The notes beneath the pieces were generated by a model. It searched no databases, was not told the DNA's origin, and saw only the letters and a program-made list of their open reading frames with translations. The position numbers and the translations under genes were made by a program. This document shows positions 8,876 through 17,278 of a stretch of 64,000 bases of DNA, piece after piece. Source of the stretch: an uncultured Lachnospiraceae bacterium (GTDB lineage: Bacteria > Bacillota > Clostridia > Lachnospirales > Lachnospiraceae); NCBI GenBank assembly GCA_910585465.1, contig CAJUEW010000004.1, positions 109,368 to 173,367 of the forward strand. Reading direction: 5' to 3'. Position 1 is the stretch's first letter; every line of letters begins with the position of its first letter.

Positions 8876-9450
8876 CACTGGTGTTTCAATACTCCTATTT
8901 CGTTCAACGGCCAAACCCGCATCCACGCCCGGCCGATAATATGATCCCTTTTGATCAATCCCACACTCGGATCTCTGCTGTCTGTACTGTCATTCCGGTT
9001 ATCTCCCAGTACAAAATATTCATCCTCTCCAAGAACAATCGGATCTTCAGCAATTCCCGGACTCCTCATAACCTCTCTTCCATATGATTCCTCCAGTATT
9101 TCTCCGTCCACATAGATATTGCCGTCCTGAATTCTTATAGTCTCTCCCGGAAGACCGATAATCCTTTTAATATAATAGACCTTTTCTTCATACTGGAACG
9201 GAAATACAATAATGTCGTATCTCTGGGGCTCCGTAAACCGGTAGGTGATTTTATCTACAATCAGATTGTCACCGTCGCTCAGGGTATTTTCCATAGAACT
9301 GCCGCTCACATAGGTTCTCTGGCCCACAAACGTAATAATGAGAAATGTAATCCCCACAACCACAGCCACATAGATTAAAAATCCGAAAATCTCCTTCAGC
9401 ACACTTAATTTACTCTTTTCTGTCTTTTTTCCATAATTGCTACGTCCCAT
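8875..9450 (-). CDS. lepB: Signal peptidase I, active-type
   Basis: 191 aa: a short cytoplasmic N-terminus, one membrane span (about 21-43), then the periplasmic-side protease domain. Both catalytic residues are present: Ser52 in GSSMENT and Lys95 in YYIKRIIGLPGE. LGDNRNDSTDSR is the conserved C-terminal box. It removes signal peptides from Sec and Tat substrates at the outer face of the membrane. It lies between rbgA and rnhB, and a second, catalytically altered homologue sits on the other side of rbgA. Confidence 0.96.
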   Translation of the reverse strand: MGRSNYGKKTEKSKLSVLKEIFGFLIYVAVVVGITFLIITFVGQRTYVSGSSMENTLSDGDNLIVDKITYRFTEPQRYDIIVFPFQYEEKVYYIKRIIGLPGETIRIQDGNIYVDGEILEESYGREVMRSPGIAEDPIVLGEDEYFVLGDNRNDSTDSRDPSVGLIKRDHIIGRAWMRVWPLNEIGVLKHQ

Positions 9451-9487
9451 TTTACTACCTCTGCCGTATTTTCATCTACATTCTATT

Positions 9488-10345
9488 CTACGATTCCCCG
9501 GGAGGAAATTCAAGTGTAATTCTGCCCAGTCTTCCGCTTCTGAAATCATCCAGAAAAAAGGAGGCGGCCTTCCCCAGATCCGGCTCTCCGCCTTTTAAAA
9601 GACAGCCCCTGGATTCCGCCACTTTTTTAAGAAGCTGCCGGGATATTTCTTCCTCCTGAAAATCTGTCTGATAGCGCTCCTCCATGGCGGACCGGAAATG
9701 CGCCTGCAGAAACATCCCCAGCTCTACCGCCAGATTTTCCAGATTCAGTATCTCATCATTCACAGAGCCAAGCATTGCCAGGCGGACGCCCACCTGCTGA
9801 TCCTCAAATTTAGGCCAGAGAATTCCCGGCGTATCCAGAAGCTCTACCTGTTTATTCAGTCGGATCCACTGGGCGCCCTTTGTAACCCCCGGCTTATTGC
9901 CTGTTTTCGCGCAGGCTTTTCCTGCAAAGCTGTTAATGAATGTGGATTTTCCCACATTTGGGATACCCACTACCATCGCACGCACCGGCCGGTTCTTAAT
10001 TCCCCGTTTTTTATCTCTCTCTGTCTTTTCCCGGCATGCCTCCTGAATCACATTCTGCACTGCCTTCATACCTGCCTTGCTTCTCGAGTCCAGCTTCACA
10101 ACAAAAAAGCCCTGACTCTGAAACCAGGCAGACCAGGCATCGTTCAGACGCTCGCTGGCCAGATCCGCCTTATTAAGCAGAATCAGTCTCGCCTTTCCTT
10201 TCCCAAGCTCATCAATATCCGGATTCCGGCTGGAAAAAGGCGCACGGGCATCCACCAGCTCAATAATTAAGTCAATCAGCTTTATATTTTCCTGCATCAT
10301 CCGTCTGGCCTTTGTCATATGCCCCGGATACCACTGAATATTCAT
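9488..10345 (-). CDS. rbgA: Ribosome biogenesis GTPase RbgA (YlqF)
   Basis: Start set at the ATG for MNIQWYPGHMTKARR, after AAGGAGAG; the frame is open 16 codons further up without a better site. About 285 aa. The G motifs are circularly permuted: LNKADL (G4) comes before GIPNVGKSTFIN (G1) and DTPGILWPK (G3), as in YlqF/RbgA. A C-terminal helical domain follows. The protein acts late in 50S assembly. It lies between two signal-peptidase genes in the rplS operon. Confidence 0.95.
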   Translation of the reverse strand: MNIQWYPGHMTKARRMMQENIKLIDLIIELVDARAPFSSRNPDIDELGKGKARLILLNKADLASERLNDAWSAWFQSQGFFVVKLDSRSKAGMKAVQNVIQEACREKTERDKKRGIKNRPVRAMVVGIPNVGKSTFINSFAGKACAKTGNKPGVTKGAQWIRLNKQVELLDTPGILWPKFEDQQVGVRLAMLGSVNDEILNLENLAVELGMFLQAHFRSAMEERYQTDFQEEEISRQLLKKVAESRGCLLKGGEPDLGKAASFFLDDFRSGRLGRITLEFPPGES

Positions 10346-10356
10346 CAACTCTCTCC

Positions 10357-10947
10357 TTATCTTCCTTTTGGAATCGGCCCGAAGTTTTCCCACGGATAGT
10401 ATACAAACCAGGCCTTCCCATAAATATCCCGCCGTCTGATATTGCCGATATCCGCGTTCCGGCTGTCCTCACTGGCATCCCGGCTGTCCCCCAGCACAAA
10501 ATATTCGTCTTTCCCAAGGGTAATCTCTTCCTCAGCCAGTCCTGCAAATTCCATCTTCTCATTACCGATTCCCGTCTCCAGAAGTTCTCCGTTCACATAG
10601 ACAAATCCCTCCTGTACCTGCACCGTATCTCCGGGCACTCCAATCACCCGTCTCATATAATAATGAGAATTTACATTTCCGTTAGGCTTGAATACTATCA
10701 CGTCTCCTCGCTTCGGAGCAGTCAGGGAATAAAGAAACCGGTTTACCAGAACCTGATCCCCGCTGTTCACAGACGGCTCCATCGCCTGCCCCACGCAGGT
10801 CAAGGACGTCATGAAATAATATACTAAAACACAGCCAATCGCAAAAGCAAGTATGCATTCGCCAATCCCGAAAATGATTTTTTGAATGACAGATGGCCGC
10901 AGATTTTTTTTTCTGTCCTGAAAACTAAGTCCCTTTCTTTTCTTCAT
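10357..10947 (-). CDS. Signal peptidase I-like protein lacking the Ser/Lys dyad
   Basis: About 196 aa with the same layout as the neighbouring lepB: one N-terminal membrane span (about 24-48), then the SPase I fold with VIGVPGD and LGDSRDASEDSR boxes. The nucleophile position reads GQAMEPS (codon GCG, Ala) instead of GSSMxPT, and the general-base position reads YYMRRVIG (AGA, Arg) instead of IKR. Both catalytic residues are therefore lost although the rest is well conserved. This suggests a pseudoenzyme that binds rather than cuts, comparable to staphylococcal SpsA. ATG chosen 8 nt after AGGG. Confidence 0.88.
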   Translation of the reverse strand: MKKRKGLSFQDRKKNLRPSVIQKIIFGIGECILAFAIGCVLVYYFMTSLTCVGQAMEPSVNSGDQVLVNRFLYSLTAPKRGDVIVFKPNGNVNSHYYMRRVIGVPGDTVQVQEGFVYVNGELLETGIGNEKMEFAGLAEEEITLGKDEYFVLGDSRDASEDSRNADIGNIRRRDIYGKAWFVYYPWENFGPIPKGR

Positions 10948-10975
10948 CAACGCATCCCTGCCTTATGTTAAAAAA

Positions 10976-11002
10976 GGGACATCATACTTTCGTATATGTC
11001 CC
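10976..11002 (-). terminator. Terminator-like hairpin after rplS
   Basis: GGGACAT and ATGTCCC arms (10976-11002) enclose a TTTC loop; on the minus strand the stem is followed by TTTTTT. Some read-through into lepB2 is expected because the operon continues. Confidence 0.75.
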
Positions 11003-11011
11003 TCTCAATCA

Positions 11012-11359
11012 TTATTTTACTAACTCTTTTACCTTTGCAGCCTTACCAACGCGTTTTCTCAAGTAATTCAGCTTTGCACGTCTTACTTTACCGTAACGAA
11101 CTACTTCGATTTTCTCAACGTTAGGGGAATGTAACGGCCACGTCTTCTCAACGCCGATTCCGTTGGAATTCTTCCTTACTGTAAAAGTCTCTCTGCTGCT
11201 TCCGCCCTGTCTCTTCAGAACTGTTCCTTCAAACACCTGGATTCTCTCACGGTTACCCTCTTTAATCTTCGCATAGACCTTAACCGTATCACCTACGCTG
11301 AAGCTCGGTACCTCAGCCTTTAACTGGGCTGCTTCGATACTTTTGATTATCTCGTTCAT
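11012..11359 (-). CDS. rplS: 50S ribosomal protein L19
   Basis: 115 aa, the usual length. FSVGDTVKVYAKIKEGNRERIQ and GIGVEKTWPLHSP are family signatures; the C-terminus is Lys/Arg rich. L19 sits at the 30S-50S interface. It follows trmD in the order rpsP-khpA-rimM-trmD-rplS, the standard bacterial arrangement, with an 88-nt gap that may hold a leader. GGAGGAACACA precedes the ATG. Confidence 0.97.
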   Translation of the reverse strand: MNEIIKSIEAAQLKAEVPSFSVGDTVKVYAKIKEGNRERIQVFEGTVLKRQGGSSRETFTVRKNSNGIGVEKTWPLHSPNVEKIEVVRYGKVRRAKLNYLRKRVGKAAKVKELVK

Positions 11360-11365
11360 TGTGTT

Positions 11366-11420
11366 CCTCCTTCATCATTGGATGTTCTTAATACGTTTAT
11401 CGTAACAGAGGACCATCTCT
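11366..11420 (-). promoter_or_regulatory. Possible L19 leader upstream of rplS
   Basis: The gap between trmD and rplS carries TACGATAAACGTA, a short hairpin with a 4-bp TACG/CGTA stem, followed by AAGAACATCC and the ribosome binding site. Many Firmicutes have a short structured L19 leader here. The match is from memory of the motif and is not tested by alignment. Confidence 0.35.
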
Positions 11421-11447
11421 TCTTTTCTCACAACGCATTTCATTTTA

Positions 11448-12179
11448 TCATAACTCCTCAAGATTTGCAAGAAATTTTTTATCTTCCTTTGTAAGACCGG
11501 CCCGCGCCAGAAGATCCGGCCTGCGCTCCTTTGTGCGGAGCAGGGACTGTTCTCTTCTCCACTTTTCCACATTCATATGGTGGCCTGACAGCAGAACAGA
11601 AGGAACCTTTTTCCCCCGCCATTCTTCAGGCCTGCTGTACTGAGGATACTCCAGCAGATTATCGTGAAAGGAATCAAATTCGGCAGACTCTTCATTATGC
11701 AGGACTCCTTCCAGAAGCCGGGAAACTGCATCCATAATAACCAGAGCCGGAAGCTCTCCCCCGGTCAGTACATAATCTCCCACTGATATTTCGTCCGTTA
11801 CAATCTCCTCCAGCACCCGCTCATCGATTCCCTCATAATGACCGCACAGAAAAATCAGTTCCTCCTCCTGGGCCAGTTCTTCGGCCATGCGCTGGTCGAA
11901 TACCCTCCCCTGAGGGCTCATATAAAGTACCCGGGACTTTTTCCCAATCCGGGAAGCCACTGATTCATAGGCCAGATAAACCGGTTCCGCCTGCATAACC
12001 ATGCCTGCTCCTCCTCCGTACGGATAGTCGTCCACACGGTTGTGCTTATTCACGGAAAAATCGCGGATATCAACAGCCTCCATAGACAAAAGGCCTTTCT
12101 CCATTGCTCTTCCGGTAATGCTTGTTCTAAATCCGTTCCGGATCATATCCGGAAACAATGTCAATACATAAAAATTCAT
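11448..12179 (-). CDS. trmD: tRNA (guanine-N1)-methyltransferase TrmD
   Basis: 243 aa. MNFYVLTLFPDMI, the glycine-rich DYPYGGGAGMV, LCGHYEGIDERV and ISVGDYVLTGGELPA are TrmD signatures; the last two form the trefoil-knot S-adenosylmethionine site. The enzyme methylates G37 next to the anticodon and prevents frameshifting. Its start overlaps the rimM stop by one base (shared A of TGATG), so translation is coupled. Confidence 0.97.
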   Translation of the reverse strand: MNFYVLTLFPDMIRNGFRTSITGRAMEKGLLSMEAVDIRDFSVNKHNRVDDYPYGGGAGMVMQAEPVYLAYESVASRIGKKSRVLYMSPQGRVFDQRMAEELAQEEELIFLCGHYEGIDERVLEEIVTDEISVGDYVLTGGELPALVIMDAVSRLLEGVLHNEESAEFDSFHDNLLEYPQYSRPEEWRGKKVPSVLLSGHHMNVEKWRREQSLLRTKERRPDLLARAGLTKEDKKFLANLEEL

Positions 12180-12688
12180 CAGTCCAAAAGTCCTTCCAGT
12201 ACATGCACAAGCATATGCTTTTTTTCCACATTTACATCCAGGATACAGTCTTTGATTGCCGGAAGAAGAATCTCCTTCTTCTCCTCTGTCTCGATCACAT
12301 ATACATCATTCGCTCCTGTTTCAAGCACGTCCACCAAAGTTCCCAGAATTTCTCCTCTGTCCGTGACTACGGTCATATCGATTAAGTCAGCAATAAAATT
12401 TTCATTTTCTTCAAGGGGAACGGCATCCTCTCTGGGAATCAGAAGATCCATGCCTTTATATTTTTCAATATCATTAATATTGTCAAAGCCTTTAAATTTC
12501 AGAATAACTTTGTTTTTGAAAAATTTTACCCCTGTAATCTCCAGAGCCTTATGCTCCTTTCCGGTATCCAGAAGCACTGTCTTCAGAGCCCTGAAGCGGG
12601 CAGGATCATCTGTAGTGGGAAACACCTTGACTTCACCTTTTATTCCATGAGTGGCGGAAATTACTCCGACCCGTAAAAATTGTTCCAT
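12179..12688 (-). CDS. rimM: 16S rRNA processing protein RimM
   Basis: 169 aa. The N-terminal LRVGVISATHGIKGEVKVFPTTDD motif belongs to the RimM domain, and the C-terminal half (from about residue 95) is a PRC-barrel with GTLVDVLETGANDVYVI. RimM helps assemble the 30S head by binding S19. GAGAGGTGTATATCT lies before the ATG. It is preceded by two terminator-like hairpins that separate it from khpA. Confidence 0.95.
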   Translation of the reverse strand: MEQFLRVGVISATHGIKGEVKVFPTTDDPARFRALKTVLLDTGKEHKALEITGVKFFKNKVILKFKGFDNINDIEKYKGMDLLIPREDAVPLEENENFIADLIDMTVVTDRGEILGTLVDVLETGANDVYVIETEEKKEILLPAIKDCILDVNVEKKHMLVHVLEGLLD

Positions 12689-12760
12689 AGATATACACCT
12701 CTCTATGACTGAAAAATACGCCTGAGTTTCTGCAAAATATAATCCTTAAAATTCAAAAGG

Positions 12761-12781
12761 CTCCCCGCTTTCTGCGGGGAG
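12761..12781 (-). terminator. Second terminator-like hairpin between khpA and rimM
   Basis: CTCCCCGC (12761-12768) pairs with GCGGGGAG (12774-12781); on the minus strand it is followed by CCTTTTGAATTTT. It may partly limit read-through to rimM-trmD-rplS. Confidence 0.6.
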
Positions 12782-12809
12782 AAAAAGCTCCCCCGGATAC
12801 GTAAAAAGC

Positions 12810-12835
12810 GCCGTCATGCAGCTCCACATGACGGC
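12810..12835 (-). terminator. Terminator after khpA
   Basis: GCCGTCATG (12810-12818) pairs perfectly with CATGACGGC (12827-12835); the minus strand continues GCTTTTTAC. It stands 20 nt after the khpA stop and 30 bp before the next hairpin. Confidence 0.7.
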
Positions 12836-12854
12836 ACCTCATTGTCGCACATAC

Positions 12855-13088
12855 CTACTGTACGATTTCCACTATTACTTTTTTATCATCCTTTGATGCC
12901 GCTGCCTTTACAAGCGAACGGATCGCCTTGGCAATACGGCCCTGTTTACCGATCACTTTCCCCATGTCTGTTGGTGACACACGAAGCTCCACAACCGTTG
13001 TATTGTCCTTTTCCGTTTCTGTGACAACCACTTCGTCAGGATGATCTACCAGCGCCTTCGCAAGCACTTCCACTAACTCTTTCATCAT
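12855..13088 (-). CDS. khpA: KH-domain RNA-binding protein KhpA (YlqC)
   Basis: 77 aa, a single KH domain with the GxxG loop at GKQGRIAKAIR, the normal size for KhpA/YlqC. In streptococci and other Firmicutes KhpA pairs with KhpB (EloR) to bind RNA and affect cell elongation. It sits between rpsP and rimM as usual. GGAGGTGGAATG provides the ribosome binding site. Confidence 0.93.
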   Translation of the reverse strand: MMKELVEVLAKALVDHPDEVVVTETEKDNTTVVELRVSPTDMGKVIGKQGRIAKAIRSLVKAAASKDDKKVIVEIVQ

Positions 13089-13121
13089 TCCACCTCCAAG
13101 GGGCTCTTCTCAGAAAAGAAA

Positions 13122-13367
13122 TTATTTGGTAATTCCTGCAATCTTAAACAGTTTACCGACCACCTCTGTCGGCTGCGCACCATTTGCAAGCCATTTTTTC
13201 GCCGCTTCTTCGTTAATATTAAACGTACTCGGATCGCTGTTCGGATCATAGGTTCCGATTTCCTCGATAAATCTTCCGTCCCGGGGAGATCTGGAGTCAG
13301 CTACGACTACTCTATAAAAAGGAGCTTTCTTCTGACCCATTCTTCTTAATCTGATCTTTACTGCCAT
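13122..13367 (-). CDS. rpsP: 30S ribosomal protein S16
   Basis: 81 aa. MAVKIRLRRMGQKKAPFYRVVVADSRSPRDGRFIEEIG is split here only for identification: MAVKIRLRRMG, KAPFYR and DSRSPRDGRFIE are the S16 hallmarks. S16 is an early-assembling 30S protein. The gene lies 58 nt after ffh and 33 nt before khpA in the ffh-rpsP-khpA-rimM-trmD-rplS operon, with GGAGGTAAAG before the ATG. Confidence 0.97.
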   Translation of the reverse strand: MAVKIRLRRMGQKKAPFYRVVVADSRSPRDGRFIEEIGTYDPNSDPSTFNINEEAAKKWLANGAQPTEVVGKLFKIAGITK

Positions 13368-13425
13368 TGTTCTTTACCTCCGTAAATATACTTTATCATC
13401 TTATTTATATTTGTAAACGAAATGT

Positions 13426-14781
13426 TTAAAACGGCAATTTGCCGAACATTCCCTTTTTACCCATTTTTCCCTTGCCCATCAGCCCGGGCATCTGTTTCAT
13501 CATTTTTTTAGACTGCTCAAACTGCTTTACCAGACGATTTACCTCGCTGATATCCACGCCCGCGCCTGCCGCTATCCTGCGTTTTCTGGAAGGATTCAGA
13601 ATATCGGGATTCTGACGTTCCTTGACGGTCATAGACAAAATAATTGCCTCAATCCTCCCCATCTTCTTCTCGTCCACCGCATCCTCCAGCTGCTTCATCT
13701 GTGCTCCGCCCATACCCGGCAGCATGCCCAGCAGCGTTCCGATTCCGCCCATCTTTTTCATTTGATTCATGCTTTCCAGATAGTCCTCGAAGTCGAACTT
13801 ATTCTTCTTCATCTTTTCGACCATCTGTCTGGATTTTTCCTCATCCAGGGATTCCTGCGCCTTCTCAATCATAGTCAGCACATCGCCCATACCCAGAATC
13901 CGGGATGCCATACGATCCGGATAAAACTGCTCCAGATCGGAGAGCTTCTCTCCCATACCTACGTACAGAATCGGCTTTCCGGTCACTGCACGGATAGAAA
14001 GCGCCGCTCCGCCTCTCGTATCACCGTCCAGCTTCGTTAAAATCACACCGTCGATGCCTACTTTCTCTGAGAAAGCAGTTGCCACATTCACCGCGTCCTG
14101 TCCGGTCATGGAATCCACCACCAGAATACTCTGACTCACATCCACATTTTCCTTGATCTCAGCCAGCTCATCCATCATCGCTTCATCAATGTGCAGACGG
14201 CCCGCAGTATCGAGAATAACAACGCTCATGCCATGAGATTTGGCATGCTCTACAGCCGCCTTTGCAATATTTACCGGCTTGTGCTGATCCCCCATGGAAA
14301 ATACTTCCACGCCCTGCTTCTCGCCGTTTACCTGAAGCTGCTTAATAGCCGCCGGACGGTATACGTCGCAGGCCGCCAGCAGAACCTTCCGGCCCTTAAT
14401 CTTGAACTTTCCGGCCAGCTTTGCCGCCGTCGTCGTTTTACCCGCTCCCTGAAGGCCGGTCATCATAATGATCGTAAGCTGATTGGAGGGCTGAAGCTTA
14501 ATCTCCGTTGTCTCACTGCCCATCAGACTGACCATCTCTTCGTTTACGATCTTGATAACCGTCTGTCCCGGTGTCAGACTTTCCAGCACCTCCGCGCCCA
14601 CTGCCCTGGCTTCCACTGCCTTGATAAACTGCTTCACTACTTTAAAGCTGACATCCGCTTCCAGAAGAGCCAGCTTGACCTCTTTTAAAGCTGCCTTTAC
14701 ATCCGCCTCTGTGAGCCTTCCTTTGCCCCGCAGATTTCTAAACACATTCTGCAATTTTTCGGATAAACTGTCAAATGCCAT
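13426..14781 (-). CDS. ffh: Signal recognition particle protein Ffh
   Basis: 451 aa. An N-terminal helical bundle is followed by the NG GTPase domain (GLQGAGKTTTAAKLA about 107-121, DTAGRLHID, TKLDGDTRGGAAL) and a methionine-rich M domain from about residue 300 ending MKQMPGLMGKGKMGKKGMFG. Ffh binds signal sequences as they leave the ribosome and delivers the complex to FtsY at the membrane. It follows ylxM with no gap. The 4.5S RNA gene is not in the window. Confidence 0.97.
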   Translation of the reverse strand: MAFDSLSEKLQNVFRNLRGKGRLTEADVKAALKEVKLALLEADVSFKVVKQFIKAVEARAVGAEVLESLTPGQTVIKIVNEEMVSLMGSETTEIKLQPSNQLTIIMMTGLQGAGKTTTAAKLAGKFKIKGRKVLLAACDVYRPAAIKQLQVNGEKQGVEVFSMGDQHKPVNIAKAAVEHAKSHGMSVVILDTAGRLHIDEAMMDELAEIKENVDVSQSILVVDSMTGQDAVNVATAFSEKVGIDGVILTKLDGDTRGGAALSIRAVTGKPILYVGMGEKLSDLEQFYPDRMASRILGMGDVLTMIEKAQESLDEEKSRQMVEKMKKNKFDFEDYLESMNQMKKMGGIGTLLGMLPGMGGAQMKQLEDAVDEKKMGRIEAIILSMTVKERQNPDILNPSRKRRIAAGAGVDISEVNRLVKQFEQSKKMMKQMPGLMGKGKMGKKGMFGKLPF

Positions 14782-15117
14782 CTATAGCCCCTCCAGAATC
14801 TCAGCAGAAATCTTCCCGATCTCTTCCATTGAAGGATTCTCTGCCTGTGCTTTCGCAATCTTCTGAATCCGTCCGACCTGCTCCCGGAGATTTATGAATT
14901 TCTCCACAAGATGCAGCTTTTCCTCATATCCTTCCAGCAGCTTATTGCACCTCTTAATCATATCGTGCACGCCCTGCCGGGTGATACCCAGGTTATCCGC
15001 CACCTCACTCAGAGAATAATCATTCAGAATCACGTCCTCGTAGACCTGCTTCTGATGTGCGGTCAGCAGCTCTCCGTAAAAATCATACAGAAGCGCCTGT
15101 TCCAGAATCCTTTCCAT
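14782..15117 (-). CDS. ylxM: YlxM/p13-family DNA-binding-like protein
   Basis: About 111 aa from the ATG for MERILEQALLYDF, which follows AAGGTGATT; the frame opens 15 codons earlier inside the promoter. NDYSLSEVADNLGITRQGVHDMI is a sigma-70 region 4-like helix-turn-helix. YlxM is nearly always upstream of ffh and in streptococci modulates SRP GTPase activity. It is the first gene of the SRP/ribosome operon. Confidence 0.92.
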   Translation of the reverse strand: MERILEQALLYDFYGELLTAHQKQVYEDVILNDYSLSEVADNLGITRQGVHDMIKRCNKLLEGYEEKLHLVEKFINLREQVGRIQKIAKAQAENPSMEEIGKISAEILEGL

Positions 15118-15133
15118 TGCAATCACCTTGGTT

Positions 15134-15162
15134 ATCTTACACGAAAAAAAAATAGATGTCAA
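15134..15162 (-). promoter_or_regulatory. Sigma-A promoter of the ylxM-ffh operon
   Basis: On the minus strand TTGACA (15157-15162) and TAAGAT (15134-15139) with a 17-bp spacer containing nine T residues, 16 nt before the ATG. TGTCAAG at 15157-15163 and CTTGACA at 15171-15177 form an inverted repeat over the -35, a possible regulator site. Confidence 0.7.
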
Positions 15163-15216
15163 GTATTTTTTCTTGACACAAAAAATAATACAAACAACCG
15201 TCTGAATGTTTTTTCT

Positions 15217-16059
15217 TTAAATAATGACAATATTTTTAAATCCGCAGTCCTTTAAAATATCCGCCAGGCTGTTCAGATAGTTCTGATCAGGCACAGCATA
15301 ATGGGCATATTCCTTACGCACTCCCATTGGCCGGAATGCGATCAGCTTCACCCGGAAATCGTGAACTGCCAGATAAGGTGCCAGAAATTTCCCCATTTTA
15401 CGGATACTCTGTTCCGTGTCATACAGCTCCGGGACAATCACTGCCCTTACCTCATATAATTTGGATGTTTCCGCCAGATAGACGGCGTTAGCCAGAACTA
15501 TATCGTTAGAAGCGCCTGTAACTTCCCTATGCTCCCCGCAGTCAAAGGCTTTGATGTCCAGCATCACGCCATCCGTTACCTCCATAAGCTCCGGATAGTC
15601 TTTAAAAGAAATGGTCCCGTTGCTGTCAATCAAGGTTGTCAGACCGTCTCTTTTCACAAGCCGGAACAGCTCCGTTAAAAATTCCGGCTGCAGCATACAC
15701 TCTCCTCCGGAGACAGAGATCCCTCTGATAAAAGGAATCTGTTTTTTCACTGCCTGATATACTTCCTCCGGGGTCATCTCCTGTGTCCTGGGGGAGCTGT
15801 CGTGGGGACAGATATGAATACATGTATCACACTGCACACATTTGGACGGATCAAAACAAATTTTTCCCCCTTCTTCCCGGGACAGCGCTCCCGCAGGACA
15901 ATGCTCCGCACAGACACCGCACTCCTTACACAATCCCCGTGTTTCCGGATTATGGCAGTATTTACAGTTTATATTACATCCCTGGAAAAACACTGCAGTC
16001 CGGTTCCCGGGTCCGTCCACACTGCTGAACGGAATGATACGGTTTACAATCGCTTTCAT
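15217..16059 (-). CDS. yjjW: YjjW-type glycyl-radical enzyme activase
   Basis: 280 aa. GCNINCKYCHNPET holds the radical-SAM CxxxCxxC (C28, C32, C35). It is followed by two ferredoxin-like clusters, CKECGVCAEHC and CVQCDTCIHIC, and by ISVSGGECMLQPE. Extra 4Fe-4S clusters are typical of glycyl-radical activases such as YjjW. It should generate the glycyl radical on the YjjI-like enzyme encoded two genes upstream in the same operon. It is the last gene of the nucleoside operon, 28 nt after deoB. The substrate of the pair is unknown. Confidence 0.88.
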   Translation of the reverse strand: MKAIVNRIIPFSSVDGPGNRTAVFFQGCNINCKYCHNPETRGLCKECGVCAEHCPAGALSREEGGKICFDPSKCVQCDTCIHICPHDSSPRTQEMTPEEVYQAVKKQIPFIRGISVSGGECMLQPEFLTELFRLVKRDGLTTLIDSNGTISFKDYPELMEVTDGVMLDIKAFDCGEHREVTGASNDIVLANAVYLAETSKLYEVRAVIVPELYDTEQSIRKMGKFLAPYLAVHDFRVKLIAFRPMGVRKEYAHYAVPDQNYLNSLADILKDCGFKNIVII

Positions 16060-16087
16060 TAGTTTGATTCCTACTTATATATAACTA

Positions 16088-17278
16088 TTACTTCAGCTCT
16101 TTAAGAAGAGAAGCTCCAATGGTATTCTCCGGCATGCTCACTCCAAAATTCTCCGCCACCGTCGCGCCGATTACCGCAAAGGTATCTTTCTCCGGCAGTT
16201 CTCCTTTTCCTTTCATGGACGGAGAATATGCCAGAAACGGAACCTGCTCTCTTGTATGATCCGTTCCTGTATACGTCGGATCATTGCCGTGATCTGCAGT
16301 GAGGATTAAAAGATCATCCTGTTTTAAGAGCTCCAGAAGTACACCTAAGTTTTTATCGAATTTTTCAATTTCCCGCGCATAGCCCTCCGGATCTCTTCGG
16401 TGGCCCCACAGTGCGTCAAAATCCACCAGATTTACAAAACACAGTCCGTGAAAAGCTTCCTTTGCAAGCTCAATGGTCTGCTCCATTCCATGGACAGAGC
16501 TTTTGGATTTCAGCGCTTTTGTAATTCCCTCTCCGTCAAAAATATCTTTAATTTTGCCCACAGAGATCACATCCAGCCCGGCCTCCTTAAGCGCATCCAG
16601 CGCAGTTCTTCCGTATGGCTTCAGCGCGTAGTCATGTCTGTTGCTCGTTCTTTTAAACTCTCCCTTTTTTCTTCCCAAATACGGCCTTGCAATCACACGC
16701 CCCACCTTCCATTCATCCTTCATGGTGATGTCGCGGGCAATCTCACAGCATCGGTACAGCTCGTCAAGTCCAAAGGTCTCCTCATTGCCGCAGATCTGAA
16801 GCACCGAATCTGCCGAGGTATAGACGATCATATGTCCGGTTGCAATTTCTTCTTCCGCCAGCTCCTCCAGAATCTCGGTTCCGCTGGCACTCTTATTGCC
16901 GATCACGGTTCTTCCGGTACGCTCCTCCAGCTCCTTAATCAGCTCCGGAGGAAATCCGGTCTCCGTAAAGGTTTTAAAGGGCGTTGTCACCTCCAGCCCC
17001 ATCATCTCCCAGTGCCCGGTCATCGTATCCTTTCCTCTGCTTTTCTCATTCAGCCTTGTGTAATATGCCAGAGGCTCTGTTTCCGGCTCCACCTGTTTCA
17101 GCGGACACAGATTCGCCATTCCCAGCCTTTTCAGGTTCGGAATCTCAAAAGTATCCACGCTTTCCGAAATATGTCCGAGAGTATTTACTCCCACATCCCC
17201 AAAATCTCCGGAATCCTTCATTGCACCGACTCCAAGGGAATCCATGACAATAACAAATATCCGATTATATTTCTGCAT
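16088..17278 (-). CDS. deoB: Phosphopentomutase DeoB
   Basis: 396 aa of the alkaline-phosphatase superfamily. IVMDSLGVGAMKDS gives the first metal Asp, GKDTMTGHWEMMG contains the phosphorylated Thr, and TADHGNDPTYTGTDHTRE the later metal ligands. DeoB interconverts (deoxy)ribose-1-P and -5-P, linking nucleoside phosphorolysis to the pentose phosphate or deoxyribose-5-P aldolase routes. Its start overlaps the cdd 3' end by 14 nt. No deoC is in the window. Confidence 0.97.
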   Translation of the reverse strand: MQKYNRIFVIVMDSLGVGAMKDSGDFGDVGVNTLGHISESVDTFEIPNLKRLGMANLCPLKQVEPETEPLAYYTRLNEKSRGKDTMTGHWEMMGLEVTTPFKTFTETGFPPELIKELEERTGRTVIGNKSASGTEILEELAEEEIATGHMIVYTSADSVLQICGNEETFGLDELYRCCEIARDITMKDEWKVGRVIARPYLGRKKGEFKRTSNRHDYALKPYGRTALDALKEAGLDVISVGKIKDIFDGEGITKALKSKSSVHGMEQTIELAKEAFHGLCFVNLVDFDALWGHRRDPEGYAREIEKFDKNLGVLLELLKQDDLLILTADHGNDPTYTGTDHTREQVPFLAYSPSMKGKGELPEKDTFAVIGATVAENFGVSMPENTIGASLLKELK

